In this document: in pieces, positions 35,922 to 46,106 of the stretch | Numbering within the stretch: position 1 is the first letter of the stretch | How the letters are laid out: every line of letters starts with the position of its first letter | Assembly (NCBI GenBank): GCA_913058185.1 | Contig: CAJXQX010000014.1 | Coordinates: forward strand, 1 to 64,000 | From: an uncultured Verrucomicrobiota bacterium | Lineage (GTDB): Bacteria > Verrucomicrobiota > Verrucomicrobiia > Opitutales > Opitutaceae | DNA: 64,000 bases | Direction: 5' to 3' | Translations under genes and position numbers: made by a program | Notes under the pieces: model-generated | Database searches by the model: none | What the model saw: only the letters and a program-made list of their open reading frames with translations | Told to the model about the DNA's origin: nothing

Positions 35922-37199
35922 TCAAACGCTGATTTTAATGCCCTTACGCAAGTAAGTGGGGATATCCAAATCATGACCTTCGAAGAGGTTACGGTCCGTT
36001 CGCTCAAAAGTCCCTCGGTTGTCCGAGACCGATTGGAAGAGAAACTCGTCCTGCGCCTTCGCTTCCGCGAGGACCGTGGCGTCGTGAACTTTGATTTCGG
36101 CCGCGGTTCTGGGCCCAGCGGGTTTAGCTGCCACCGAGGGAGGATTCGACCGTTGGGCTGACGCGGCGGCAAAGGGTGAAACAATACGTCGAGCGGGCAT
36201 CCGGCCACCAATGTCACTCGTGCCAATCACGCAAATTTCCACCCGCCCCTGAAGATCCTCATCGATCACCGCGCCCATGATCACGTGGGATTCGCGACCA
36301 TACCGCTCCGTCACCGCACCCATGATCTCATTAACCTTCGCCAGGGTCAGATCGGTGCCACCGACAATATTGACCAACAATCGGTCAGCCTTCCGCGAAT
36401 GTTCGGGAGTCGCGAGCAATGGACATTGATCGAGGCTAGCCAACGCCGCCATCGAAGCATCATCGCCCGAACCGCTACCCAGACCGAAGAGGGTTTTACC
36501 GCCACGGGTCTGAAAAGCCTGCCGCAACGTGGCGAAATCCAAATTAATCAGGCCAGTCCGAAAGAGCATCGCCCAAACCGATCGCACGGCGCGACCGATC
36601 CAATCATCGGCCCGGGCAAATGAATCGAGAGCCGTCTCCCCTTCTGCCGCCTCTTGAAGTAACAGGTCATTGGGCAACGGGATCACGGCATCACAACTCG
36701 CGCGCAATGCGATCAAGCCTTGCTCGGCCTGTTTGGTGCGACGCGGTCCTTCAAAGGTGAATGGCATCGTAACAAACGCGATTACCAGTGCGCCGGATTC
36801 GGCCGCCACCTCTGCGACAGTCGGAGCCGCGCCACTGCCGGTGCCTCCCCCCATTCCGGCGATCAGGAAAATCAGATCACAACCTTCCACCACTTCGGCG
36901 ATCTTCTCCCGGTCCGCTTCAATCGCATCGTAACCGATTTCGGGATCGCCGCCCGCTCCCAGACCTCGGGTGACGGAAGAGCCAATCAATACCTTCTCCT
37001 CCACCGGTGAGCTGTTCAACGCCTGCAGGTCCGTGTTGATCGCAGCCAGTCGCAGACGATCGAGTCCATCCATCTTGAGACGATCGACGGCATTGCTACC
37101 GGCTCCACCGAGTCCAAGCACCTTGATCGACACGCTACGATCAGTCATCGCATCGGCCGAGGGGGGCGGAAGTGGGAGTTCGTGTTCTTCGAGTGACAT
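35922..37199 (-). CDS. ftsZ: Cell division protein FtsZ
   Basis: A 425-residue tubulin homologue. The GTP-binding motif is [17 protein letters not shown]-terminal [16 protein letters not shown] is present, and the T7-like segment [12 protein letters not shown] follows. A spacer rich in Ala/Pro leads to the C-terminal peptide [16 protein letters not shown], which should bind FtsA and other membrane tethers. Translation of its ATG overlaps the ftsA TGA by one base (TGATG). It is the last core gene of the dcw cluster. Confidence 0.97.
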   Translation of the reverse strand: MSLEEHELPLPPPSADAMTDRSVSIKVLGLGGAGSNAVDRLKMDGLDRLRLAAINTDLQALNSSPVEEKVLIGSSVTRGLGAGGDPEIGYDAIEADREKIAEVVEGCDLIFLIAGMGGGTGSGAAPTVAEVAAESGALVIAFVTMPFTFEGPRRTKQAEQGLIALRASCDAVIPLPNDLLLQEAAEGETALDSFARADDWIGRAVRSVWAMLFRTGLINLDFATLRQAFQTRGGKTLFGLGSGSGDDASMAALASLDQCPLLATPEHSRKADRLLVNIVGGTDLTLAKVNEIMGAVTERYGRESHVIMGAVIDEDLQGRVEICVIGTSDIGGRMPARRIVSPFAAASAQRSNPPSVAAKPAGPRTAAEIKVHDATVLAEAKAQDEFLFQSVSDNRGTFERTDRNLFEGHDLDIPTYLRKGIKISV

Positions 37200-38407
37200 C
37201 AGGAGCTCGTGAAGAGTTTCTGCAGCAATCCGCGGGAGCGCTGCCGGCCGCTACCGGTGCCGGCGCGATTTTGGAGACCAAAATGGAGCAAACCCAGCAC
37301 CGTCGCATGTTGAGGACGGTTGAGTTTGTCGTCCATGCCTGGAGGCATTTCGCCCAATACGGCGGGGATACCGAAAACCTTGGTCGCCGCATCGGCAATG
37401 GCCGGAAGTTTTGCCGTGCCTCCGGTGAGGAATACCCCGGCCGCACACAGTTCGGGCGCCAGTTCCGCGCCCAACTTCTTTTTCACAACTTCAAAAATCT
37501 CCTGCACACGCGCTTCCGTAATTAATTCAATCGCTCGTCGAGGGAATTGCCGGTCACCAATCGCAAAATCTCCATTGAGCCAAACTTTCTCGCTCTTATC
37601 CCGGCTCATGGTGATAGCGCGGCCGTGGCGGATCTTCAGTTTCTCGGCCTGCCCTTCGGTCACGCGTAGTCCGAGAGTGAGGTCGTTGGTCAGGTGACTC
37701 CCTCCAACCGGAACCGATCCGGTCATAAAAGGTCCGCCATCACGATAGAGCACAAAATCGGTCGTGCCCGCGCCAATATCGATGACCAGCGCTCCATGCT
37801 GACGATCCTGGGGCGTAGTCATCATGGTGCCGGCGGCAAGACTCGAAAGAATCATATCGCCCACCAGAACATTGAAACCGCGAATGACGTGAATGCTGTT
37901 GGCAATGACCGACTCGGAACCATGCACGGTCCAATAACCGACTTCGAGTCGTTGGCCGTGAAGGTGTTCCGGGTTTGCCCCCACCATCTTGCCGTCCACG
38001 TAAAAGGGTCGACGGATGTGGTGCACCACGGTGCGACCCTCCGGAAGCGCCTTGGCTTTGGCGAGGCGGCAAACGGTATCGATATCGAGCTGGCTCACCG
38101 TGTTATCGGCCGCATTCACACTCGCCGAAGCTTGATTATAAAATCCTTCCAGGTGGCCACCACTCTGGGCGAGATACACCTCATCGATTTTCACCCCAGC
38201 ATTCTGCTCAGCGATCAACAAGGCACTGTGGGTGGCATCACTCGCCGATTTAAAATCGGTCACCAAACCTTTGATTACGCCGTGAGCCTGACACTCACCA
38301 AACCCAATTAGATTCACGCTGCCATCGCGCACCATTTCACCGATCAATACAGCTACTTTGGAGGTGCCAATTTCGACGGCTCCAATGAATCGGGATTTAG
38401 ATCTCAC
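37199..38407 (-). CDS. ftsA: Cell division protein FtsA
   Basis: A 402-residue actin-like ATPase that links FtsZ to the membrane. Signature segments are [16 protein letters not shown] (phosphate 1), [17 protein letters not shown] (phosphate 2) and [16 protein letters not shown] (adenosine). Its C-terminus ([13 protein letters not shown]) is a short amphipathic helix as in other FtsA proteins. Start codon GTG at 38407. It overlaps ftsZ by one base. Confidence 0.95.
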   Translation of the reverse strand: MRSKSRFIGAVEIGTSKVAVLIGEMVRDGSVNLIGFGECQAHGVIKGLVTDFKSASDATHSALLIAEQNAGVKIDEVYLAQSGGHLEGFYNQASASVNAADNTVSQLDIDTVCRLAKAKALPEGRTVVHHIRRPFYVDGKMVGANPEHLHGQRLEVGYWTVHGSESVIANSIHVIRGFNVLVGDMILSSLAAGTMMTTPQDRQHGALVIDIGAGTTDFVLYRDGGPFMTGSVPVGGSHLTNDLTLGLRVTEGQAEKLKIRHGRAITMSRDKSEKVWLNGDFAIGDRQFPRRAIELITEARVQEIFEVVKKKLGAELAPELCAAGVFLTGGTAKLPAIADAATKVFGIPAVLGEMPPGMDDKLNRPQHATVLGLLHFGLQNRAGTGSGRQRSRGLLQKLFTSS

Positions 38408-38432
38408 GGGCGGGTCATGCGGGGTTGGTCAG

Positions 38433-39365
38433 TTAACGAGAGAATGAAATATCGGGTGTGTTAGTGGTGGGTTGATTCAGCGCAACCGGCACTTGAGCGG
38501 CCCCAACCGAAAGATCGATCGAACGCACAGGTGCGGCGGAGCGCCGCTTCGTCTCCGCCAGAATCAGGTCCATTCGGGCGATCTGGGAATAGAAATCCTC
38601 TCTTACCCCAAAAATAATTTCCGGCACGTCGGTCGTTTGCACCAAAATCTGTCCATCCGACGACATGCGAGCCAATGAAACGACTCGCCATGTAGCGTAA
38701 CGACGAGGCACGCCATTACGAGCGGTGGACAACAAATTAGTCAGGCGATCCATCCCTTCGAGCGGTTGAAAACCATCACCTTCCCGCAACAAGCGCACGC
38801 CACCCAACCAGGGCATACTGCGGACCAGCGACGTTTCGTAACCGGTGCCATCAAACACGGTGCCATCCTGAGCTACCATGAATGTGCGCGCATCCGGGCC
38901 TCCGAGGCGGGCTTTTAGACGGACCACGGGCGACCGTTCTTCTAAAATGACTTTTAACGTGGCAGGGAATTCGCGGACCAATACGGCCCGGCGCACTTGG
39001 CCCGAAGCGGTCAATCTCGAACGCATTGCATACAGATCGAGCTCCATCAATCCCGCGGTGGGCACCATATCGAGGGTTTGAGCCAACCATTCTTGGTCCA
39101 GCACCCCATCGGTCTTGAGTTCAATCTCCTCAACCGGGCGCGAATCAGAAACCGCCGCGAGTCGTTGGGGATCGTTTTTAAACGTCCGCCAAATTCCGTA
39201 ACCACCCCAGGTAATGGCACCAATCGCCACAATCGAAGCCAGCGTCCGCACGGCCCCAAGCGTCAAGCGACGGCGACCAACCGACGACATACGACGAGGC
39301 GCAATCTCCTGCGGGATATCCCGCCAATTGCGAGTTTTAGGTTGATCATCAGGGGGAGCGCTCAT
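38433..39365 (-). CDS. ftsQ: Cell division protein FtsQ/DivIB
   Basis: A 310-residue bitopic protein. It has a cytoplasmic basic stretch, one membrane helix at about residues 42-60 (TLASIVAIGAITWGGYGIW), a POTRA-like segment (LMELDLYAMRSRLTASGQVR) and the beta domain (EFPATLKVILEERSPVVRLK). ATG 39365 (MSAPPDDQ) overlaps the ddl stop (ATGA), which decides the start. Position between ddl and ftsA supports the assignment more than sequence, since FtsQ is poorly conserved. Confidence 0.9.
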   Translation of the reverse strand: MSAPPDDQPKTRNWRDIPQEIAPRRMSSVGRRRLTLGAVRTLASIVAIGAITWGGYGIWRTFKNDPQRLAAVSDSRPVEEIELKTDGVLDQEWLAQTLDMVPTAGLMELDLYAMRSRLTASGQVRRAVLVREFPATLKVILEERSPVVRLKARLGGPDARTFMVAQDGTVFDGTGYETSLVRSMPWLGGVRLLREGDGFQPLEGMDRLTNLLSTARNGVPRRYATWRVVSLARMSSDGQILVQTTDVPEIIFGVREDFYSQIARMDLILAETKRRSAAPVRSIDLSVGAAQVPVALNQPTTNTPDISFSR

Positions 39366-40312
39366 GAGGCACCTCCAGAACCAAGCCGCGTGACCAGACG
39401 CAAAATAGCAGGCGAAACCAGTTCGCCTACCAGCTCTGTGAATTCCATTCCCGCGCAACGTGCTCCCATTGGTAAAAGACTGGTTTCTTTCATGCCGGGA
39501 AGTGTGTTAATTTCGAGCAAAAAGCAGTCGTTTTTCTCCGTAATCATAAAATCAATACGCGCATAGTCGCGACATCCGGCTCCGGAGTAGGCCAATTCCG
39601 CCTCTCCTTGCAGTTTCGTGGCCAGGGCAGCGTCGATGGGAGCCGGCGCCAAATACTCCGTAAGTCCCTTCGTATATTTCGCTTCGTAGTCGAAAACACC
39701 CGACTTCGGCACGATCTCCACCGCCGGTAAAGCTTGTCCTTGAATTACGCCCACGGTCACCTCGCGGCCCACAATCTTCTGCTCCGCCAACCAGTCGCCG
39801 GCTTCGATCGTCGCCAACGCGGATTCGATTTCCGCCCGGCTCGAACAAATCGACAACCCCACGCTGCTCCCTCCGCAATTCGGTTTGATCACCACGCCTT
39901 CACCGAGTTTTGCCATGAGGTCAGCAGCACTAGGCTTATTCGTTCCGGAAAATTTCACATCGGCCGGGACGGTCATGTGGGCGGTCTCAGCTAGCAGGCG
40001 TTTAGTGGCATCCTTGTCAAAAGTCAGCTGGCTGCTCGCAACTCTTCCTCCTGCATAAGCCAAGCCCGCATCCTCCAACAGTTGTTGCATACCGCCATCC
40101 TCACCGAACGTGCCGTGCAGGGTCGAAAATACCACGTCGTGATCCGGATCCAAACCTAAAGGCAAAGCTCGTTCGGTAACATCAACCAATCGAGTCGACC
40201 ACCGACGTGCCAAAGCAGCGGCGCAAGCCCGTCCTGATCCCAAAGAAACTTCACGCTCGGTCGAAACTCCCCCAGCCAGCACCACGATTCGCGGCTCAAA
40301 CACGTCACTCAT
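39362..40312 (-). CDS. ddl: D-alanine--D-alanine ligase
   Basis: A 316-residue ATP-grasp ligase that makes D-Ala-D-Ala for the peptidoglycan stem. Visible elements are VVLAGGVSTEREVSLGSG, HGTFGEDGGMQQLLE, KPNCGGSSVGLS (ATP loop) and FLLEINTLPGMKETSLLP (metal-binding Glu and Asn). ATG 40312 overlaps the murC-murB stop (ATGA). Confidence 0.95.
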   Translation of the reverse strand: MSDVFEPRIVVLAGGVSTEREVSLGSGRACAAALARRWSTRLVDVTERALPLGLDPDHDVVFSTLHGTFGEDGGMQQLLEDAGLAYAGGRVASSQLTFDKDATKRLLAETAHMTVPADVKFSGTNKPSAADLMAKLGEGVVIKPNCGGSSVGLSICSSRAEIESALATIEAGDWLAEQKIVGREVTVGVIQGQALPAVEIVPKSGVFDYEAKYTKGLTEYLAPAPIDAALATKLQGEAELAYSGAGCRDYARIDFMITEKNDCFLLEINTLPGMKETSLLPMGARCAGMEFTELVGELVSPAILRLVTRLGSGGAS

Positions 40313-42648
40313 AGTAAGTCCTCCCATTTCGCACCGCACAACAACACCTCGGGTTGCAGGTCGGTTCCCGTTTGACGCTTCACTTCTGCCCGTACCCGGC
40401 GCACGAGATCGACCACTTCACTACTGGTCGCCCGGCCCCGATTTACGATAAAATTGCCATGAACCATTGAGACTTCGGCATCACCAATACGTTCACCCTT
40501 GAGACCACAGACCTCGATCAGCCGACCGGCCGAATCACCCTCAGGGTTTTTGAAAATGCAGCCCGCACTCGGTTCCCGGGGCTGAGACTCCTGTCGCTTA
40601 CTGCGATAAACATCGATCTGCCGCCCCACCAAATCTGACTCGCTCACCGCGTGCGGCTTCAACACCGCGCTGATCGCAATCGTATCGGCGAGTTCGGTGC
40701 AGTGACGATAACCGGTGTGCATTTCCGATTTCAAAAACGTCCGCGACAGTCCGGTGGGGGTCAGTACCTCCACTTCTTCCACCACGTCAAACATCCAGCC
40801 ACCCATCGCCCCTGCGTTCATCCGCAGAGCACCTCCAATATTGCCGGGAATCCCCTCCAAGAATTCGAATCCACTGAGTCCCGCTTTTGCGGCAAGTCCG
40901 CAAAGATTCTTCAATCGCAATCCCGCACCGACTCGCACGCGGCCATCATTCAGGATGTCAAAGGTCTCCCACTCGGTCCGTCGCAATGAAATCACCACAC
41001 CGTTCACGCCGGAATCAGGCACCAGTAAATTCGATCCGCGTCCTAATACAAACGGGGTAACGGATCGCCGGGCGGTTTCAACTAGCACCTTTTGAAGATC
41101 ACCAATGTTCGTTGGCTCCACATAAACGCGCGCCGCTCCGCCGATTCGCATGGTTGTTTTTGAAGCGAGCACCTCATCACGAGTGATTTTTGTTTCAGCG
41201 GTCAACACGTCTCTAAATGTTTCCGCCAAGGTATCCCAATCCGGAACGCCCTGTTCCTCCGCCACCACCTCGTCCACCCACCGTCGCGCCACATGCTCAA
41301 TGTCACCTGCTCCCACAAATACCACCAAGTCGCCCGGACACCGCGACTGACTCAAAAGGGTCATGACATGAGCAGTGTTATCTGGCACATAATTTACCGC
41401 CAAACGGGGAGATTGCTCCTGCAACTCGTCAAAAATATCGGCCGTCGTGCCCCCGATTACAACCGCCTCACCGGCGCCGTAGACCTCCAGTAAGTGGAGG
41501 GTGTCTGCCCGCAATAACACTTCCGTCAGTTCGGTTTTAAACTGTTTGGTCCGAGTGAATCGATGAGGTTGGAAAACGACCACCAAGCGTCCTTCCCCCA
41601 CTTGGTTACGAAGACTCTCTAGTAACTGGCCAATCTCCGTCGGATGATGGGCATAATCTTCCATCACGGTGAGTGTGTCACTCTGGTGCAGTAGGGTTTG
41701 GCGTCGATGCACCCCAGGGAACTCTCGTAATCCCAGGTCGAACGATTCGAACCCCATAAGTTGAACCGCGGCGAGAGCCGCCGTCGCATTGAGGGCGTTA
41801 AATTCCCCGCGAGCCCGCAACGGCACTGCGATCGACTTGAACTCACCACCCAGGTTCAAGTTGATACCAGAATCCGTTGGCGTTGATTCTTCCAAACGAA
41901 AATCTCCCGTCCGGCCAAAAGTTTTTTGTGATCCACCCGAGCTGACTCGACTAAACACCCGCTGGGTCGCCGCACACTTATCCCAACCGAGAACCGTTTC
42001 TGTCGTCCGAGCAATTAAACCCGCGAATGCGTTCTCGATTGCCGCCATGCCGTCATATTGATCCGCATGGTCCCAATCCAAGTTTACCAGGACAGTGATC
42101 GCGGGGGAAAATTTATTGATCGTGCCATCACTCTCATCGATCTCGATCACCAGCCAACGATTTTTTCCGACCGCCGCGGATGGCCAATCATCTCGTTCAA
42201 ACAAACCGCCTAAAATATAACTGGTTTCATTCCCGGCACTCCGCAGCGCCGAAATCAACATCGCGGACACGGTCGTTTTCCCATGCGAACCAGCGATGCC
42301 CACCACTCGATAGTTCCGGGACACTTCAGCCAATAATTCACCTCGTCGCACAACTATTAGGTTCTTTTCTGCCGCGTTCGTCCGAGTCGGATGCGTCGCC
42401 GGGATCGCCGAAGAATAGACAACTAAATCGGCCTCATCCGGGAGATCCCCACCGGGTGTAAGTTCGATTCCCGCTAACTGCAGTTGCGCCAACATGCGCG
42501 GCTTTACCGCCGCGTCTTCACCGGTCACTCGCCAGCCGCATTCGGCCAAGAAAATTGCCAAAGGACCGAGACCCATACCTCCAACTCCCACGGCGTGAAT
42601 ATGGCCAACAGACTGACCAAAGAGGTGCGGTAGTTCCCCTAGATTCAC
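40309..42648 (-). CDS. murC/murB: MurC-MurB fusion: UDP-MurNAc--L-alanine ligase / UDP-MurNAc dehydrogenase
   Basis: A single 779-residue protein with two enzymes. Residues 1 to about 455 are MurC, with IHAVGVGGMGLGPLAIFLAE, the P-loop GIAGSHGKTTVSAM and VFQPHRFTRTK, adding L-Ala to UDP-MurNAc. From about 465 on comes MurB, with TTMRIGGAARVY, PFVLGRGSNLLV, EGIPGNIGGALRMNAGAMGG for FAD and substrate, and AGCIFKNPEGDSAG with the catalytic Ser region. The GTG start at 42648 overlaps the murG TGA (GTGA). The fusion should couple two steps around UDP-MurNAc. Confidence 0.95.
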   Translation of the reverse strand: MNLGELPHLFGQSVGHIHAVGVGGMGLGPLAIFLAECGWRVTGEDAAVKPRMLAQLQLAGIELTPGGDLPDEADLVVYSSAIPATHPTRTNAAEKNLIVVRRGELLAEVSRNYRVVGIAGSHGKTTVSAMLISALRSAGNETSYILGGLFERDDWPSAAVGKNRWLVIEIDESDGTINKFSPAITVLVNLDWDHADQYDGMAAIENAFAGLIARTTETVLGWDKCAATQRVFSRVSSGGSQKTFGRTGDFRLEESTPTDSGINLNLGGEFKSIAVPLRARGEFNALNATAALAAVQLMGFESFDLGLREFPGVHRRQTLLHQSDTLTVMEDYAHHPTEIGQLLESLRNQVGEGRLVVVFQPHRFTRTKQFKTELTEVLLRADTLHLLEVYGAGEAVVIGGTTADIFDELQEQSPRLAVNYVPDNTAHVMTLLSQSRCPGDLVVFVGAGDIEHVARRWVDEVVAEEQGVPDWDTLAETFRDVLTAETKITRDEVLASKTTMRIGGAARVYVEPTNIGDLQKVLVETARRSVTPFVLGRGSNLLVPDSGVNGVVISLRRTEWETFDILNDGRVRVGAGLRLKNLCGLAAKAGLSGFEFLEGIPGNIGGALRMNAGAMGGWMFDVVEEVEVLTPTGLSRTFLKSEMHTGYRHCTELADTIAISAVLKPHAVSESDLVGRQIDVYRSKRQESQPREPSAGCIFKNPEGDSAGRLIEVCGLKGERIGDAEVSMVHGNFIVNRGRATSSEVVDLVRRVRAEVKRQTGTDLQPEVLLCGAKWEDLL

Positions 42649-43778
42649 AACGTCGCAGCCTCCCACGGTGCAAACGTGGAACCAACGGGACTGACTCCGG
42701 CCAACACTTCAAGATCGGCAAACATGAGCTCAAGAGCTTCAGCTCGCTCCATCTTACCCAGCCGGACTCCGATCGCCGTCAAACGGGAATCACTAAACAA
42801 CAAATAGTCGATCTCACTCGCCAAACGATCCAATTGATCTTCTGGCACAATGAGCGATCCGCTGCGGCGCGAAAATTCCCAAGCATTTGCCGCCTGGTGA
42901 TTATCCGCCGCATGAGGATAAGGCACCAAGATCGCGGGCATCCGGCAGCGCACCAGTTCCGCCAATGTGCCAGCTCCCGATCGAGAAATCACCAAATCTC
43001 CAATCGAATAAAGTGCCGACATTTGATCAGAAAATGGGATCCGAGCCACCCTCACGACCTCCCCATCGTCGCTCTCTATCAAGTCAGTCTTCGCCGCGCC
43101 ACCCGCCGGGCCTGTCAACACCAAAATCTGCACCCCTTTTTGGGCAAAATCCTTAGAAACCTGATCTGCCCAGTTATTCAACGCCTGCGCTCCTTGGCTA
43201 CCGCCCATCACCACCAAGGTGCGTTTATCCGCATCCAATCCCAACATCTCCGCAGCTTCTCCCCGCGGCATCCGTGAAATCTCATCTCGAACCGGTAAAC
43301 CAGAGTGGCGAATTTTCTCTCTCCCAACCGCTTCGAGATCAACACCGCGTGGCACGTAAATCCGATCCGCAAATCGAGCTAACGATCGCACTGCTCGTCC
43401 CACCACCCGATTGGCTTCATGCAAGGCTACGGGCACACCCCGCAAACATCCCGCGACTATAATTGAAGCGGTGGTGAATCCGCCAAATCCGATGATCGCT
43501 ACGGGACGTTCGCGACGAATGAGTCGCCACGAAAAGAAAAGTCCTCGGGTTTGTTGCAGCCCGAATTTCACCAAACCTAACGCCCCCATTAACAAGGGTG
43601 CCCCCGGAATTACTTCGAAATCCAATTCCGGATATTTCTGAATCAGGCGAGCATCAATCCGCTTACTGGAAATGAGTAGTAATGGTCGGTGACCTTGGCG
43701 CTTCAGCCACTGCCCCAATGCAATACCCGGAGCCAGATGACCACCCGTTCCTCCGCAGGCAATCAGGAACCGGCTCAT
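42645..43778 (-). CDS. murG: UDP-GlcNAc:lipid I N-acetylglucosaminyltransferase MurG
   Basis: A 377-residue GT28 enzyme that converts lipid I to lipid II at the inner membrane face. It has G loop 1 (ACGGTGGHLAPGIALGQWL), the second loop IGFGGFTTASIIVAG, HEANRVVGRA, and the UDP-GlcNAc site VVMGGSQGAQALN, SRSGAGTLAELV. Its ATG overlaps the ftsW TGA by four bases. Confidence 0.96.
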   Translation of the reverse strand: MSRFLIACGGTGGHLAPGIALGQWLKRQGHRPLLLISSKRIDARLIQKYPELDFEVIPGAPLLMGALGLVKFGLQQTRGLFFSWRLIRRERPVAIIGFGGFTTASIIVAGCLRGVPVALHEANRVVGRAVRSLARFADRIYVPRGVDLEAVGREKIRHSGLPVRDEISRMPRGEAAEMLGLDADKRTLVVMGGSQGAQALNNWADQVSKDFAQKGVQILVLTGPAGGAAKTDLIESDDGEVVRVARIPFSDQMSALYSIGDLVISRSGAGTLAELVRCRMPAILVPYPHAADNHQAANAWEFSRRSGSLIVPEDQLDRLASEIDYLLFSDSRLTAIGVRLGKMERAEALELMFADLEVLAGVSPVGSTFAPWEAATL

Positions 43779-44932
43779 GCCACGACCTCCTCCATCGTGC
43801 GTTCTCGGCCGAGTAGCACGGGTTTGGTCCAGGTGCGGGCGGTGTTTAAAACCACGCCCATTAACATGCCCATGAGTAGTAGATTCGAAAGTCCGGCACT
43901 GATAAATGGCAGCGACATACCTTTGGTGGGTAACATTCCCGTAACTACCCCCAAATTGATGATCGCTTGAAGTGTGATTAAGAGAATCGACCCCGTAACC
44001 AAAAGAAACTGAAACAGGTTCGGCGCTTTTCGCAGATGCAGTAAGCCCAAAAAAAAGATCCCCGAAAACAGCACCACCACGGCGAGCGTGAACGGCAACC
44101 CGAGTTCTTCCCCCATCACCGCAAAAATAAAGTCGGTATGCGCTTCAGGTAGAAAATTAATCTGCTGACGGCCTTGCCCGATTCCCGCACCATCAACGCC
44201 ACCCACCGCGAATGCAGCTAGAGATTGATACAGCTGATACGTGCCGCCCAACTTGTTGCCTTCAACATCAAGGAAAGCGGTAAGTCGATGAAGTCGGTTG
44301 GGGTTATTGATTATTAACACCGCAAACATGGCAACCACTCCACCCACCGCTGGAAGGATGTAACTCCAGCGCGTGCCCGCTAGAAAAACCAAAATCAATC
44401 CCACGGTCATGATCAGGGCGGCGGTACCGAAATCTGGCTGTAATACCACGAGTCCCGTGAACGTGAAAACAATCGCGATCGGCACCACAAAACCACGGTA
44501 GAATTCGCCTCTTCGACTTTGATTGATCCCCAGATAATGCGCGACGCAGAAAACCATCGCAAGTTTGGAGAACTCCGATGCTTGGAGTCGTAACGAACCG
44601 ATGCCCAACCAACGCCGACTGCCATTAACCGAAATTCCGACGCCGGGGATGGCGGTAAGAATCAGAGCCACAATCGCCGCGATTCCCAAAATCCACGAAA
44701 AGCGACGCATCCCTTCGAGGTCCAACCGACTCACCACCACGCACGCGACGGTCGCTCCAAGAACACCGATGATTTGTTTTATAAGATAGAAAAAAGGACC
44801 CTGCTTGAATGCGGCCGTCGCACTGAATAACGTGGGGAGCCCGAGCACAAACAACGCCGCCGCACATACGACAATTAACATCCCTGGATTAACGGCTGAG
44901 CGGCGAACGGAGGAAGGCTTGGAGCGAGGCAT
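43775..44932 (-). CDS. ftsW: SEDS-family peptidoglycan glycosyltransferase FtsW
   Basis: A 385-residue membrane protein with about ten helices of the SEDS family, the septal peptidoglycan polymerase working with FtsI. Family marks are SRRWLGIGSLRLQASEFSKL, VLLQPDFGTAALI, and the C-terminal KGMSLPFISAGLSNLL, corresponding to the P-F-x-S-x-G motif. Position between the LysM protein and murG fits FtsW rather than RodA. Confidence 0.95.
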   Translation of the reverse strand: MPRSKPSSVRRSAVNPGMLIVVCAAALFVLGLPTLFSATAAFKQGPFFYLIKQIIGVLGATVACVVVSRLDLEGMRRFSWILGIAAIVALILTAIPGVGISVNGSRRWLGIGSLRLQASEFSKLAMVFCVAHYLGINQSRRGEFYRGFVVPIAIVFTFTGLVVLQPDFGTAALIMTVGLILVFLAGTRWSYILPAVGGVVAMFAVLIINNPNRLHRLTAFLDVEGNKLGGTYQLYQSLAAFAVGGVDGAGIGQGRQQINFLPEAHTDFIFAVMGEELGLPFTLAVVVLFSGIFFLGLLHLRKAPNLFQFLLVTGSILLITLQAIINLGVVTGMLPTKGMSLPFISAGLSNLLLMGMLMGVVLNTARTWTKPVLLGRERTMEEVVA

Positions 44933-44964
44933 AGGAGGGGTAATTGGTGAAGGAGGAACTGCGC

Positions 44965-46071
44965 TTATTCGAAAACCGGAGGACTGTCTTCAGTCGTGCC
45001 ACCGATCGTCTTGATCGGCTCCTCGACTGTGATCACCGGAATATTAGTCACATCTTTATCCCCAAATCCCGCATCCAAATCCTCGACGGGAGCCTCAGAG
45101 GATGGGGATTCTGTCACAGTCGTGATTGCGGACTCCTCTGGTGGTTCCGTTGGTGCTTCCCACCCTGGGATTACCAATTCCTGACCAGGGCGAATCAAGG
45201 ACGGGTCGCGCACTTTATTGGCCAATGCGATATCGCCGATCTTAACCCCGTATCGACTGGCGATCACGGTGAGGCTTTCTCCCGGCGCTACGGTGTGCTT
45301 AAACGCACCAGCTGCAACGGATGCTGCAGGCGCTGAAACCGCTGCTGGAGAATCGTTCGCAGCGGCTGGAGTCACCGGTGCTGTTTCGGGAATTGCTAAC
45401 CTTGAACCAGCCCGGACCATATCACTCGTCAAGCGATTGAAGGCTTTCAGTTCTCGAACCGTGGTGCCGTGAGCTTGGGCGATCTTACCCAGCGTATCGC
45501 CGGGTCGAATTTCGTAAGTCCTAGAGGTCGCGTCTGCCGTCGGTGTAACATTCGACGAGAACGACGGCGTTGCTATCGTCTTACCCGGAACGATCAACAT
45601 CTGACCAACTCGCAAACCCGCATCGGCCGGCAAACCATTCGCAGAGGCGAGTTCGCGCACCGTCAGGCTATTTTTCTTAGCAAGTGACCAAAGGTTATCT
45701 CCACGTTGCACCGTGTAATTTTCGGCCGGGCGCACATCTGCTACCACCGATTGCGTCTGTAAAGCCGTGCCAACCGCTGAGTTCGGGCGCGTTGGGCTGG
45801 AACGACCGTTGGCCCCGACGGCCGTCGCGTTCGGGTCAAAAGTCAAAGGCACATCAGATGCGAGGGGCGGATTCAGGTCGGCATCGGTCATCTCCGGTGC
45901 GGAAGATATGGGTGACGAACCATATGAAGTTGCGGGGAAATTCGCATCATCGTTTCCCGCAATTGGAGCAGGAGTCCGGTCGGTATTGCGACAGCCGGGA
46001 ATGGCAATGGCCAGAACCAGCACAGCGATGTGAACGGCAACGACGGCGCCTAATATGTTAAGTAGCTTCAT
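44965..46071 (-). CDS. LysM-repeat peptidoglycan-binding protein in the dcw cluster
   Basis: A 368-residue envelope protein. A hydrophobic N-terminus (LNILGAVVAVHIAVLVLAIA) ends at PGC, so it is either a signal anchor or a lipoprotein. Three LysM modules start near residues 118 (YTVQRGDNLWSLAKKNSLTV), 184 (YEIRPGDTLGKIAQAHGTTV) and 260 (HTVAPGESLTVIASRYGVKI), separated by Ala/Pro/Ser linkers. The acidic tail has no enzyme domain. It should bind peptidoglycan glycan strands. Its place between murD and ftsW is not part of the standard dcw order and suggests a division-linked wall factor. Confidence 0.9.
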   Translation of the reverse strand: MKLLNILGAVVAVHIAVLVLAIAIPGCRNTDRTPAPIAGNDDANFPATSYGSSPISSAPEMTDADLNPPLASDVPLTFDPNATAVGANGRSSPTRPNSAVGTALQTQSVVADVRPAENYTVQRGDNLWSLAKKNSLTVRELASANGLPADAGLRVGQMLIVPGKTIATPSFSSNVTPTADATSRTYEIRPGDTLGKIAQAHGTTVRELKAFNRLTSDMVRAGSRLAIPETAPVTPAAANDSPAAVSAPAASVAAGAFKHTVAPGESLTVIASRYGVKIGDIALANKVRDPSLIRPGQELVIPGWEAPTEPPEESAITTVTESPSSEAPVEDLDAGFGDKDVTNIPVITVEEPIKTIGGTTEDSPPVFE

Positions 46072-46106
46072 GACGAGAGTGAGGTTCGGAGGATTGATTT
46101 AAAATA

